Part shown: in pieces, positions 26,066-33,786 of the stretch | How the letters are laid out: each line of letters begins with the position of its first letter | How positions within the stretch are numbered: position 1 is the first letter of the stretch | Assembly (NCBI GenBank): GCA_965213885.1 | Contig: OZ243919.1 | Span: 620,001 to 684,000 of the forward strand | Length of the DNA stretch: 64,000 bases | Source of the DNA: VYFG01 sp965213885 | GTDB taxonomy: Bacteria > Pseudomonadota > Gammaproteobacteria > Arenicellales > Poriferihabitantaceae | Direction: 5' to 3' | Translations under genes and position numbers: made by a program | The notes under the pieces: model-generated | What the model saw: the letters and a program-made list of their open reading frames with translations, nothing else | Told to the model about the DNA's origin: nothing | Database searches by the model: none

Positions 26066-27844
26066 TCAGGGTGTACGGCTTATGGCAACATCTGCACCGG
26101 GACTGGGATCGACATTGAGCAGTTCAAAGGCCTTTCGCTGTAGCGGCGTGGCCTCGGCCAGCAGGATCAGCGGCCGGTTGGGTTGAGCCGGCATCACTAC
26201 CTCGTTGAGGGTCAGCGTAGCCAGGTGATCCAACAGGGTATCAAGACTCGACACCCCGAGGCCGTCCTCGGTTCTTTTGCTCGCGGCCTTGCGTTTGGCC
26301 GAGTCGGAGACCCGCGCCCTTTCGACCGGCGAGGCACCGTGTTCCCGAACCTGATCGGGCTGTTCATCCTCGAACAACAACGGCGCCAGTTTGCGACGCA
26401 GATGCCACTGCACATACAGGGCCAGCAGACACAGGAACACATGAGCCCGCACCCGGGTCGGATGGTACACATAGAGGGGACGAACCTCCAGATGTCCGGT
26501 CTTGAGGTTGCGAAAGGCCCGTTCGACCCGGCCGAGGCGCTTGTAGGCCCACACCGCGTCCTCGGCCGACAGCGCCTCGGCGTCGAGGTTGGTACGCACC
26601 ACATAGAGGCCGTCCAACCTTGCCTCGGCCTCGATCCGGTCCGTTCGACGGGTAAAGGTCAGGTCATCGTCCGTGATCGTGATCTCGAAGTGCTTCTCCA
26701 CCTTCCGGTGGTTGGCTTCCCGCCCGACCCGCCGGGCAATCGCCACCGCACCGCGTAACCGCGACCCCTTGCGACGGACGATCTGCTGGATGTGCAACAG
26801 GATGGACTCGGTGGCCTCGAGCAACGCCTCGCGCTTGCGTGCCCGCTCTGCGCGCAACCTTGAATTGAGACACACAAGCAGCCGTTCACCGGAAAAGTCC
26901 GGATGCACGATCTCGGCCACGGTGTCGTCCACCAGGACCTGCGGCTCCACCGCCGCCTTGCCATCGGACCGGGCCACCAGCTTACGCAGGTCCGTGGTCT
27001 TGAGCGCCGAGACCCAGTCGAGCCCCGCGGGGATCAGGTCCTGTTGAATCCGCGCCGTGGTCAACATCCCCCGATCCCCGACCAGTGCCACCCGATCGAT
27101 CCCGAAGCGACGCTGTATTTTCTGGACCTGTTGCGCTACCGTGGTCGGGTCCGCGGTGTTGCCCTCAAAGACCTCGATCGCCAGCGGACAACCGTCGGCA
27201 CTGCACAACAGCCCATACACAATCTGTGGTTTGCCGCGCTTGCCGTCCCGGTTGTACCCATAGGCGGCCAGCGGACAGTGAGTCCCCTCCAGGTAACTTG
27301 ATGAGACGTCATACAGGATCAGTGTCCCGGCGGTCAGATGTCGTCGTGTCAGGCTCTGTTCAATCCATGGTTGACGCCCGGCCAGCCAGTCGAGCATCGC
27401 CAGCATCTCGTTGCCGTGGACCGGACCGGTCCCAAGCAGCGCGCCGAGACTGTGGGAAGCACTGGGTGGAGACAGCGTCCGGGCACCCGCGAGCTTGGAC
27501 CCGGGTGACAGAAGACGCGAGACCACCCCCGCGAGGGCCAATGTCCGATGCCGCGAGGCCTGCCGATGCAACAGCCGGGTCAGGCCGATCTGGTGACAGA
27601 CGCCCAGCACCGCCGCCACATGGCCATGGGGCAAGGCCCGGCGCAGACGGAACAGGTCACCGAGTTCCTGATGCACCACCGCCTCCTGGAGCACGGCGCG
27701 CAACGCCTCGACCAACTCCGGGGGCCAGCGGGAGAGATTGGCGAGTGTCCTGCGGCGGATGCGTTTGCCTTCCCGACAGGCCTGGCGGAACAGGATGGCG
27801 GGTTTGTCGGTCTGGTTGGGGACGATATCGATGTGGTAGGACAC
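26066..27844 (-). CDS. IS1634-family transposase
   Basis: DDE transposase of 592 residues, open throughout and about the family's full length. Catalytic blocks: first Asp in LILYDVSSSYLEG, second Asp in VALVGDRGML, and the Glu in the IS4-superfamily signature YKRLGRVERAFRNLKT. Start is GTG at 27842-27844; the N-terminus SYHIDIVPNQ is typical of the group. The C-terminal codons run through a 12-base sequence that is repeated upstream of the start (see the mobile element entry). Whether it still moves cannot be told. Confidence 0.88.
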   Translation of the reverse strand: MSYHIDIVPNQTDKPAILFRQACREGKRIRRRTLANLSRWPPELVEALRAVLQEAVVHQELGDLFRLRRALPHGHVAAVLGVCHQIGLTRLLHRQASRHRTLALAGVVSRLLSPGSKLAGARTLSPPSASHSLGALLGTGPVHGNEMLAMLDWLAGRQPWIEQSLTRRHLTAGTLILYDVSSSYLEGTHCPLAAYGYNRDGKRGKPQIVYGLLCSADGCPLAIEVFEGNTADPTTVAQQVQKIQRRFGIDRVALVGDRGMLTTARIQQDLIPAGLDWVSALKTTDLRKLVARSDGKAAVEPQVLVDDTVAEIVHPDFSGERLLVCLNSRLRAERARKREALLEATESILLHIQQIVRRKGSRLRGAVAIARRVGREANHRKVEKHFEITITDDDLTFTRRTDRIEAEARLDGLYVVRTNLDAEALSAEDAVWAYKRLGRVERAFRNLKTGHLEVRPLYVYHPTRVRAHVFLCLLALYVQWHLRRKLAPLLFEDEQPDQVREHGASPVERARVSDSAKRKAASKRTEDGLGVSSLDTLLDHLATLTLNEVVMPAQPNRPLILLAEATPLQRKAFELLNVDPSPGADVAISRTP

Positions 27845-27864
27845 GGATTATGTTATGGCAACAT
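26066..27864 (-). mobile_element. IS1634-type insertion with 12-bp direct repeats
   Basis: TTATGGCAACAT occurs at 26080-26091 and again at 27853-27864 in the same orientation, bracketing nearly all of the transposase gene. The second copy lies in a local palindrome (TATGTT...AACATA). I could not find clear terminal inverted repeats, so element ends are approximate; the repeats may be part of the ends or a long target duplication. Confidence 0.5.
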
Positions 27865-27959
27865 AGAGACAGGCACCAAAACCCATGAAACCGGAATAAT
27901 CCGCTTTACTTCAAGGACTTGCAGAAGGAAAATGGGGGGAAGAGGCTGTGAAGTTCAGG

Positions 27960-29066
27960 TTAAATCATGAGCCGCACTTCAACGACACCCGGATCATCCT
28001 GGCACTGCCGCCGTGAAAACCCGAACCGTTCACAGACCTTGAGCATCCGAGTATTTGCCCGCAGTACTCCGCCGAAGATCTCCCTGAGTCCACGCGCCTT
28101 TCCATAGGCGATGATACGGTCCATCAGAAGCGAACCCAAGCCACGTCCGGTCATGTCGCTGCGAACCATGATCGCAAATTCGGCTCGGGCGTCGCCTGGA
28201 ACCGTGATGAGGTGCACAACAGCATGCACCGCCGCTTTTCCGGATGGTCCAGGCTCCGCCAGCACGAGAGCTATTTCCCGGTCGTAGTCGACCCGAGTCA
28301 TTCGTGCAACCGTTGGCTGGGACAATTCCTTCTTCGGGCTGAAGAACCGCAGCTGTACAGCATCTTCTGAGAGGTGGGCAAACAGGTCCCGAAACGCGGG
28401 CCCATCCTCCGGTCGGACGGGGCGCAGCAGCAACGTGGTGCCGTCCTCAAGACGAATATACTCCTCCAGTTTCCCGGGGTAAGGACGATACGAAACCCGG
28501 TCCTCAGCGGATCCTTTCGTGTGTCGCATCCGTGCCCGGCCGGCACATTCCAGGGTACGGGCATCGGGAGTATACGAAGCCAACAGATCGATGGTCGCAG
28601 CGTTCGGGGCTTCGTGCGTGTCTTGCGCTTTTGCAATATTCCTGTGAATGAAACTTTCATAGTGGACACCAGGTTTTCCATTTCCTGAATCATCTGCTCG
28701 TTTAGAGGCCCTTCCATCGTCTCCATCAGCATCGGAAGTCTTCATGCCTGCGCTGGCCAGAGTGCAGGCTTCTTTGAAGAATCTTGCATTGAACTCAAGA
28801 AAATTCCTGGTATCCGCAACCACTCTGGCAGTGAATTCCCTGGCCATGCCCTGGTGCCTTGCTGCATAATCAATCAGGCCATCGGCACCGCCTACTCCCA
28901 GTGAGGCGTCCAGGTTGTCCAGCCCCATCCTTGTGTATGCCCGAGAACAGGTGATTTGCATGTTGATGGCTTCCTTGGTGTTCCTGATCACCAGCCTGTT
29001 GAGTGCAACAATCGGCGCCACATAGTTTTCTGACTGGTTGTTTCCATTTGCTGTTTCCATGGTCAA
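27960..29066 (-). CDS. Phasin-domain protein fused to a GNAT acetyltransferase
   Basis: A 368-residue fusion. Residues about 15-108 match the phasin-type helical domain of the divergent neighbour gene (NRLVIRNTKEAINMQITC, DNLDASLGV, RNFLEFNARFFKEACTLA). A low-complexity linker follows. Residues about 200-368 form a GNAT domain like that at the C-terminus of Pat/YfiQ protein acetyltransferases (LEDGTTLLLRPVRPEDG, LRFFSPKKELS, VDYDREIALVLA) with the acetyl-CoA loop RGLGSLLMDR near 308-317. Phasins coat polyhydroxyalkanoate granules, so the fusion would place an acetyltransferase on granules; that is inference. A strong AGGAG site precedes the ATG at 29066. Two operator-like palindromes overlap its promoter. 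Confidence 0.85.
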   Translation of the reverse strand: MTMETANGNNQSENYVAPIVALNRLVIRNTKEAINMQITCSRAYTRMGLDNLDASLGVGGADGLIDYAARHQGMAREFTARVVADTRNFLEFNARFFKEACTLASAGMKTSDADGDDGRASKRADDSGNGKPGVHYESFIHRNIAKAQDTHEAPNAATIDLLASYTPDARTLECAGRARMRHTKGSAEDRVSYRPYPGKLEEYIRLEDGTTLLLRPVRPEDGPAFRDLFAHLSEDAVQLRFFSPKKELSQPTVARMTRVDYDREIALVLAEPGPSGKAAVHAVVHLITVPGDARAEFAIMVRSDMTGRGLGSLLMDRIIAYGKARGLREIFGGVLRANTRMLKVCERFGFSRRQCQDDPGVVEVRLMI

Positions 29067-29099
29067 TCTCCTGTTGAAAAGGATGTCAATATCAAGGCA

Positions 29100-29141
29100 T
29101 TGTGCAGCGCAGCATAGCTCAGTTGTTTGTGCGGCGCAACA
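29100..29141 (-). promoter_or_regulatory. Promoter of the phasin-GNAT gene with two overlapping palindromic operators
   Basis: On the minus strand TTGCGC (29139-29134), 17 bases, TATGCT (29116-29111). Operator copies on the plus strand are TTGTGCAGCGCAGCA (29100-29114), touching the -10 box, and TTGTGCGGCGCAACA (29127-29141), covering the -35 box. Centres are 27 bases apart. The TGC/GCA palindrome resembles sites reported for PhaR, the phasin repressor; that identity is inferred. Confidence 0.7.
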
Positions 29142-29353
29142 TGATTGTTTCCGAATAAATTTCCAGGCTTCGAAGATTGAGATAAATCAGCCCATGCCTG
29201 TTCCAGCAACATGAAAACCCCAAGGAACCACATCACCCGCTTGTAGCTTGCAGTGGAACTTCTGTTTCCCGCTTGGAACCGGCTTGCGGAGGAAACCATG
29301 CGCATGCTCTCCCGGATTGCCCCAATTGTGTTGAACACATGCCTGCCGAATTT

Positions 29354-29395
29354 ATTGCATTGCACAAATAAATTGGTTATGCTGCGTCGCACAAT
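29354..29395 (+). promoter_or_regulatory. Promoter of the repeat-tail phasin gene with two overlapping palindromic operators
   Basis: TTGCAT (29356-29361), 17 bases, TATGCT (29379-29384). The same 15-base palindrome occurs on the minus strand at 29354-29368 (TTGTGCAATGCAATA, over the -35) and 29381-29395 (TTGTGCGACGCAGCA, touching the -10), again 27 bases apart. The layout mirrors that of the divergent phasin-GNAT gene. Confidence 0.72.
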
Positions 29396-29439
29396 ACACT
29401 TTGAGTATTCATCATTACATTTCAGGTATGTGATTTATC

Positions 29440-30096
29440 ATGGAAATATTTATCGAAAACAAACAGCTGGAAGATGCAAAGGCCACGGCGATGGCGTTCA
29501 ACAAGTTGATGATCCAGAATGCCGAGAGGGTCTTCAACTTGCAGGTCACCAGCTTCAATGTCTATGCAAAGTTTTGTCTGGACAGCTTCAATGCGGGTCT
29601 TGAAGTACGCGACATGGATGATTTCAATGCCTATGTCGAACAACAAATTGATATTGGCAAGGAAATCTCCGACCTGTGGATCGCCGACATCAATGTCTTC
29701 GGGGATTTGTCCTCCAAATTCTTTGATGATGCCTGCAATCTGACAGATACCAACTGCTTGGTTGCCTCAGAATCTGCGAGGGTTGCCATAAAATCCCCGA
29801 AGGCTGCCATGAGTCCCACGAGGACTACGCCTGAACCGGTGAAGTCTGCAGAGAAGCCAGCGAGGATTGCCGCAAAATCCCCGAAGGCTGCCATGAGTCC
29901 CACGAGGACCATGTCAGAACCGGTGAAGAGTACAAAGAAGCCAGCGAGGATTGCCGCAAAACCCTCGAAGGCCGCCATGAGTCCCACGAGGACCATGTCT
30001 GAACCGGTGAAGAGTACAAAGAAGCCAGCGAGGATTGCCGCAAAACCCTCGAAGGCCGCCGCCAAACCAACGAAGACTAGCCCGGATAATGCGTAA
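29440..30096 (+). CDS. Phasin-family protein with PhaF-like Lys/Ala/Pro repeat tail
   Basis: A 218-residue protein. Residues about 10-105 form an amphipathic phasin-like domain (FNKLMIQNAERVFNLQVTSF, CLDSFNAGLEV, FFDDACNLT), clearly paralogous to the N-terminus of the divergent gene. From residue 118 to the end there are three 28-residue repeats plus a partial fourth, rich in Lys, Ala, Pro, Ser and Thr (KSPKAAMSPTRT, KPARIAA), without acidic balance. PhaF of pseudomonads has a comparable histone-H1-like tail that ties granules to the nucleoid; I infer the same here. The ribosome-binding site before the ATG at 29440 is weak. Confidence 0.82.
   Translation: MEIFIENKQLEDAKATAMAFNKLMIQNAERVFNLQVTSFNVYAKFCLDSFNAGLEVRDMDDFNAYVEQQIDIGKEISDLWIADINVFGDLSSKFFDDACNLTDTNCLVASESARVAIKSPKAAMSPTRTTPEPVKSAEKPARIAAKSPKAAMSPTRTMSEPVKSTKKPARIAAKPSKAAMSPTRTMSEPVKSTKKPARIAAKPSKAAAKPTKTSPDNA
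29791..30063 (+). repeat. 84-bp tandem repeats in the phasin tail
   Basis: Units at 29791-29874, 29875-29958 and 29959-30042, followed by a partial copy. Units two and three are nearly identical in bases, which points to recent duplication. Confidence 0.9.
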
Positions 30097-30107
30097 GGAG
30101 ACGTAAG

Positions 30108-30268
30108 GTGGAAGCCAGTTTCAGCGGCGGCGACATCACCAGCAACGGCGGAGTCCAGCTGCTCTCCCTGGGGCACACGAACATCACCACCACGGTGGGC
30201 TATATCGAGCCCGGCTGTCCACCCAGCGCGCCCTGATCGGGGGCATTGAGGGGCTGGACGACTTCTGA
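30108..30268 (+). pseudogene. Chimeric remnant: IS1380-like transposase start joined to a tyrosine recombinase end
   Basis: From a GTG at 30108 the first 19 codons (EASFSGGDITSNGGVQLL) match the start of IS1380-family transposases. The frame then continues into LGHTNITTTVGYIEP, the C-terminal motif with the catalytic Tyr of phage-type integrases, and stops at 30236. One base shift there restores LSTQRALIGGIEGLDDF ending at about 30268, so the integrase end is itself frameshifted. Two mobile genes have decayed and been joined here. Confidence 0.6.
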
Positions 30269-30315
30269 GGTCAGGTCTTTCCGGTCCATGGGGGGCGCCG
30301 GCGATTGCCCTCGGG

Positions 30316-30390
30316 CACGGTTTTCCCCTGTTTTCCACGGGCGGAGCAGCCACCAGGCATGCGAAGCCGGTGGGAAACGTGGGGGAAACA
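30316..30390. repeat. Copy 1 of a ~75-bp hairpin-forming repeat flanking higBA
   Basis: Shares GTTTTCC, TTTTCCACGGGCGGAGCAGC and AGCCGGTGGGAAA blocks with copy 2 at 31038-31114. The ends (TTTTCC and GGGGGAAA) are complementary, so each copy can fold into a long imperfect hairpin. It precedes the higB toxin remnant by about 30 bases. Confidence 0.7.
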
Positions 30391-30417
30391 TCTTTGCTCA
30401 TGACGTGACATTGTTGT

Positions 30418-30710
30418 ATGGTGTGCATCGTGAAGATCAAGCACAGGGCATTGCGGCGATTCTGGCGTTCAGCAGGCAGCGAAAGGCGAGGGATTCCGTC
30501 AGAGCAGGCGGGCAGACTTGCCCCCGTATCCTGTCCCGGTTGAACATGGCGGAGCGACCGGCAGATCTCACCGATCCCGGCTTTCGGTTGCATCCACTGA
30601 CGGGCGACCTTGCCGGGTACTGGAGTATCCGGGTCACTCACAACTGGCGAGTGGTTTTCCGTTTTGAGGAGGACGAGGCCGTGGATATTGACTTCATGGA
30701 CTATCACTAG
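30418..30710 (+). pseudogene. higB: HigB/RelE-type toxin, frameshifted
   Basis: The N-terminal half (VKIKHRALRRFWRSAGSERRGIPSEQAGRLAP) is read from the ATG at 30418, the C-terminal half (RILSRLNMAERPADLTDPG, then FRLHPLTGDLAGYWSI and a terminal DFMDYH) from another frame. The break is at a run of five C (30521-30525); six C would restore a full HigB of about 97 residues. The C-terminal half keeps the conserved WSIRVTHNWRVVFRFE core. It may be a true pseudogene, a sequencing error in the homopolymer, or a slippery site. The antitoxin follows 12 bases later. Confidence 0.8.
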
Positions 30711-30722
30711 AGGGCAGTACAG

Positions 30723-30995
30723 ATGAGCAAACCAGACAGATCAATCGAAATTCCCTGCCATCCCGGGGAGTGCCTGCGGGATTCCGTGGAAGCCAGTGGG
30801 GAACCAGTTACACGCATAGCGGAACGCATCGGAATTGACCGAAGTAACCTGTATCGGCTGCTGGAAGGTCGCATAGCCATGTCAGCAAGGGTGGCCATTG
30901 CATTGGAGTCGATGGGTTGGAGTACTGCGGAACATTGGCTGCGTCTGCAAAATGCCTACGACCTCGCCAAGGTGCGGAGGGAACTGGCGGCATAG
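30723..30995 (+). CDS. higA: HigA-type antitoxin
   Basis: Intact 90-residue Cro/C1-type DNA-binding antitoxin: PGECLRDSVEASG, then the helix-turn-helix VTRIAERIGIDRSNLYRLLEGR, and the family-specific ending ALESMGWSTAEHWLRLQNAYDL. In working systems it binds HigB and represses its own operon. As its toxin partner is frameshifted, it may now be an orphan antitoxin. Confidence 0.9.
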   Translation: MSKPDRSIEIPCHPGECLRDSVEASGEPVTRIAERIGIDRSNLYRLLEGRIAMSARVAIALESMGWSTAEHWLRLQNAYDLAKVRRELAA

Positions 30996-31037
30996 CCGTT
31001 GTGGCGCCGGCAGGCAGTTCTTGTCCGGTTCCCGGGC

Positions 31038-31114
31038 CCCGGTTTTCCACACTTTTCCACGGGCGGAGCAGCGCCCCACGCATGCGGAGCCGGTGGGAAA
31101 GATGTGGGAAACAC
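31038..31114. repeat. Copy 2 of the ~75-bp hairpin-forming repeat
   Basis: Direct repeat of 30316-30390 with about 80 percent identity by eye. Arms TTTTCCACACTTTTCCAC and GTGGGAAAGATGTGGGAAA are nearly complementary. It lies 43 bases after the higA stop. Confidence 0.7.
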
Positions 31115-31161
31115 GGATCCCGAAGACTCCAATTCATTCTGTCCTCCACCCGAAACGTGAC

Positions 31162-31575
31162 ATGAAAAAATCAGAGGCATATACCAGATTCATCAGCATG
31201 AGACCCGACCGCGTTGAGGCGGAGGAATGGTTGCAGACCATCCGCGAGGAAGAGGCGAAGGTCCTGTCCAGGCTGCATCAGGAATTGATCCAGCGGATGG
31301 TCGACAAGGCCAGCGCGAACATCACGTCAACACTGGAAATGCCGGATCCGGAAACGGAGGAACAGGACAGGATCGTCGAGGATGAAGGTACCTACCGGAT
31401 CCAGTTCACCGATGGATCGGCACTGGTGATCGGTTCGGAGGTGAATGGGTTCTATATCACGCTGGGCATCCATTCCTCGCGTGTGCCCGATGACGATGAG
31501 TTTCAAGGCTTCCGGTTCATCGAAGAGGAAAATGGCCTCGATGGGCAGCACCTCCCGATGGCTTCTTTCAACTGA
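31162..31575 (+). CDS. Hypothetical protein
   Basis: I do not recognise a family. The ATG at 31162 (KKSEAYTRFISMRPDR) gives 137 residues; the frame is open further upstream through the repeat and the end of higA, which is not credible as coding. The protein is soluble and acidic. Residues about 15-60 look helical (EWLQTIREEEAKVLSRLHQELIQRM); the second half suggests beta structure (GTYRIQFTDGSALVIGSEVNGFYITLG). There is no signal peptide or helix spanning a membrane. The next gene lies 210 bases away. Confidence 0.6.
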   Translation: MKKSEAYTRFISMRPDRVEAEEWLQTIREEEAKVLSRLHQELIQRMVDKASANITSTLEMPDPETEEQDRIVEDEGTYRIQFTDGSALVIGSEVNGFYITLGIHSSRVPDDDEFQGFRFIEEENGLDGQHLPMASFN

Positions 31576-31784
31576 ACGGGAAGCCTGATATTCTTTCATG
31601 CAATGGGACGCAGCACCTCAAGCTGCACCCTGCACATGTCAGCACCCTCGCATGTGCGGCCTTCGGGCCTGGTGCTACTACTCAATCCAGGGCTTCGTCC
31701 CTACAGCCCGCATGGGGAGATATCCCCTGGCGGGCCGGTCTTTCTCCTCATGTTCATTTCAATTCTTGACCTGAGGAAGTTACA
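31576..31784. other. Hairpin-rich spacer
   Basis: Holds short hairpins, e.g. GGCCTTCGGGCC near 31660 and a nested one from about 31707 to 31736 (GCCCGC ... GCGGGC with GGGG/CCCC inside). A 61-codon open frame here has no coding features. Confidence 0.5.
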
Positions 31785-32087
31785 ATGAAGACCGATGCAA
31801 TTACGGGTGCTTTAAGTACCCTTGAAGAAGTGGGTATTCCCGAGAAGCAGAGAATGGCAACCGTCAAGGCAATCGCCCAGATGCAGCAGCCGTTGTTTGA
31901 CGCCATCGGGAAACTGGAATCCAAAGTCGACACTGTTGAATCCAGCGTAACCGACCTCCGGGTCGAGATGGCCAGGCGTGACGCCCGATTGGCGAAACGC
32001 GATACCTGGCTGATTGTCACCGGAATTGGCATCGCACTTTCTACTGTCGTGATGCTGATTCGGCTACAGAGCTTCGTCCCGGCGTGA
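31785..32087 (+). CDS. Small coiled-coil protein with C-terminal membrane anchor (DUF1640-like)
   Basis: A 100-residue protein: helical N-terminal region, a heptad coiled coil at about 38-70 (AIGKLESKVDTVESSVTDLRVEM) and one hydrophobic helix at about 74-94 (LIVTGIGIALSTVVMLI). This plan matches DUF1640/CCDC90-type proteins, several of which occur next to mobile genes in proteobacteria. Function unknown. A terminator follows it. Confidence 0.7.
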   Translation: MKTDAITGALSTLEEVGIPEKQRMATVKAIAQMQQPLFDAIGKLESKVDTVESSVTDLRVEMARRDARLAKRDTWLIVTGIGIALSTVVMLIRLQSFVPA

Positions 32088-32102
32088 GCCCGCTCTCAAT
32101 CC

Positions 32103-32125
32103 GGCCCCTCATTCGAGGGGCCATT
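32103..32125 (+). terminator. Rho-independent terminator-like hairpin
   Basis: GGCCCCTC, loop ATTC, GAGGGGCC, then ATTT; it lies 15 bases after the DUF1640-like gene. The T run is short. Confidence 0.6.
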
Positions 32126-32179
32126 TCCCTTATACGAACCTGGGGGATCCGGAAGATCGAGGACCCGGATTGAATCCGG

Positions 32180-33609
32180 TCAGCTTCCTCCCATCAGTTC
32201 GAGATTGTCTGTCGGAGCCAGGTCCGCCTCCAGCCCGAGCTTTACTTTCGGTACCAGCCACCCGGTGACGATCGTCATATCCTTTTTCTTATCATCGGGG
32301 TCGCGGACCCTGGCCTTCCAGCAATCATTGCCTTTCTGACCGGTGTTTTTCACATGAATGCCAAGGGACGCAAAATCCCGCTGCACAGCATTCCAGTCCA
32401 TGGAATTTTCAGAGGCATACTTCACGAATATAGTCGGGTGCACCAGGAAGATGCCCTTGTCGATTACATGGAACAGGTTTCCATCCTGACTTGACTCCGT
32501 GCGGACTCTGTAATGACCTTTTGCACCCAGGTCGTGAAACCGTCTGGGGATTCTGGCCTGGAAACCGGATCCTGATTCATCACCGGCTGTTTTTTTACAT
32601 GTCCATTGGTGACATTGGCCTTCTGGGAATTTACTTTCGACTTCGGCTTGTCATGACGGTCCTTCGTCCGGGCTTGCTGCATTGTTCCGGATTCCTGGTT
32701 TTTCCGCCGGCCGGCGGTTGTCGATGTACGGGACTGTCCAGTGCCATTCGTGCCTGCCGACTGCCTGTCTTTCCTTTCCTTGCGGACCGGAACTCCCTGT
32801 TTTGCGACGTCATTCGATGCCGGTTTACGACGGCCAGGCTCGCGTGCCGTCTCAGCGCCAAAGTAGGGCGTACCCATCACTGGCTCCGCTCTGGTGATTG
32901 ACGCCCGGCTACCCTTGACGGCCAGATCATGGATCGGCCCTCCAGGGCGGTCCGCAAACGCCTGCAGGAATTCTCCCAGCACCTCCGGATCGCTCTCGAT
33001 CCATTGCAGCCCGTCAGCCGGCAATATCCTTGCTGCATACATCAGAGACAGCGACCGACTGGTTCCAACGTGTTCTCGTCTGAATTCAATCTTCATGTAT
33101 CTGGCCTTCGGGAATGAGTCGATATCGTTGGCCAGCGGACTCCATTCTCCCAAGTTGCTTCGGCCCCTGCTGAATAGCGTGATCCTCTGCCGGTGCAGCA
33201 ACGCGCCGATTTCGCCGAGTAGTGAAGCGGCAAAGACCGCGTATGTGTACAGGTCCGCTTTCGTCTTCCGCTCTTCCGGAGATCCGCTGATCGGCAGGTT
33301 CACGCCTTTCCGGAGTCTTAGCGCATAGTCGCATGACTCCAGGATATGGGTGAGCAGGCCGCCCGGCCAGGCGTGTTAATCAGTCTCGGTAGCCGGGCAG
33401 GACTGTACCAGCCCGGCAACCCGGTCCATGGGAAACCGGTACAATTTCCTGAACGGTTCATCCGCGATGCCTGCTGATTGCCAGATCGACTTGACGGATT
33501 TCCGATTGTCGCTCAGGAGTTTTTTGGGTTTCTCTACGCTTATCAGCGGGGACCCGATCGGAGAACGTGTATTTGAATTCGTGATAAACCTATTGAATTT
33601 CAATATCAT
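32180..33609 (-). pseudogene. MobH (TraI_2) conjugative relaxase, broken
   Basis: Three pieces of one protein lie in order on the minus strand. 33609-33376 ends CPATETD at a TAA; the frame then goes on with HAWPGGLLTHILESCDYALRL, matching the GGL..H.LEV metal-site region of TraI_2 relaxases, and on through SLMYAARILPADGLQWIES to a stop at 32464. A frameshift near 32480 then restores GNLFHVIDKGIFLVHPTIF, the TraI_2 C-terminal domain, ending at 32180. MobH relaxases nick DNA for transfer of integrative conjugative elements. No transfer genes are nearby, so this is a relic. The protein's start is uncertain. Confidence 0.75.
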
Positions 33610-33786
33610 CGTTTGGTACAGTTTGTTATTACAGTGTTCGCATACGGACGAAATATTTGTAATAGAGGCTCCCTGGCCGCCTCATGGCGGACAGTCTGAT
33701 TGTTGAGAACTTTGGGAAGGTCGCTGGAAGATTCCAATGACCTTAAAATCTGGATCCTCTGCTCATTCTAGAACCAGTTATTGAAC

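Noticed and set aside
31603..31788. 61-codon open frame between the hypothetical protein and the DUF1640-like gene
   Set aside because: It lies over hairpin sequences, has no ribosome-binding site and no recognisable features.
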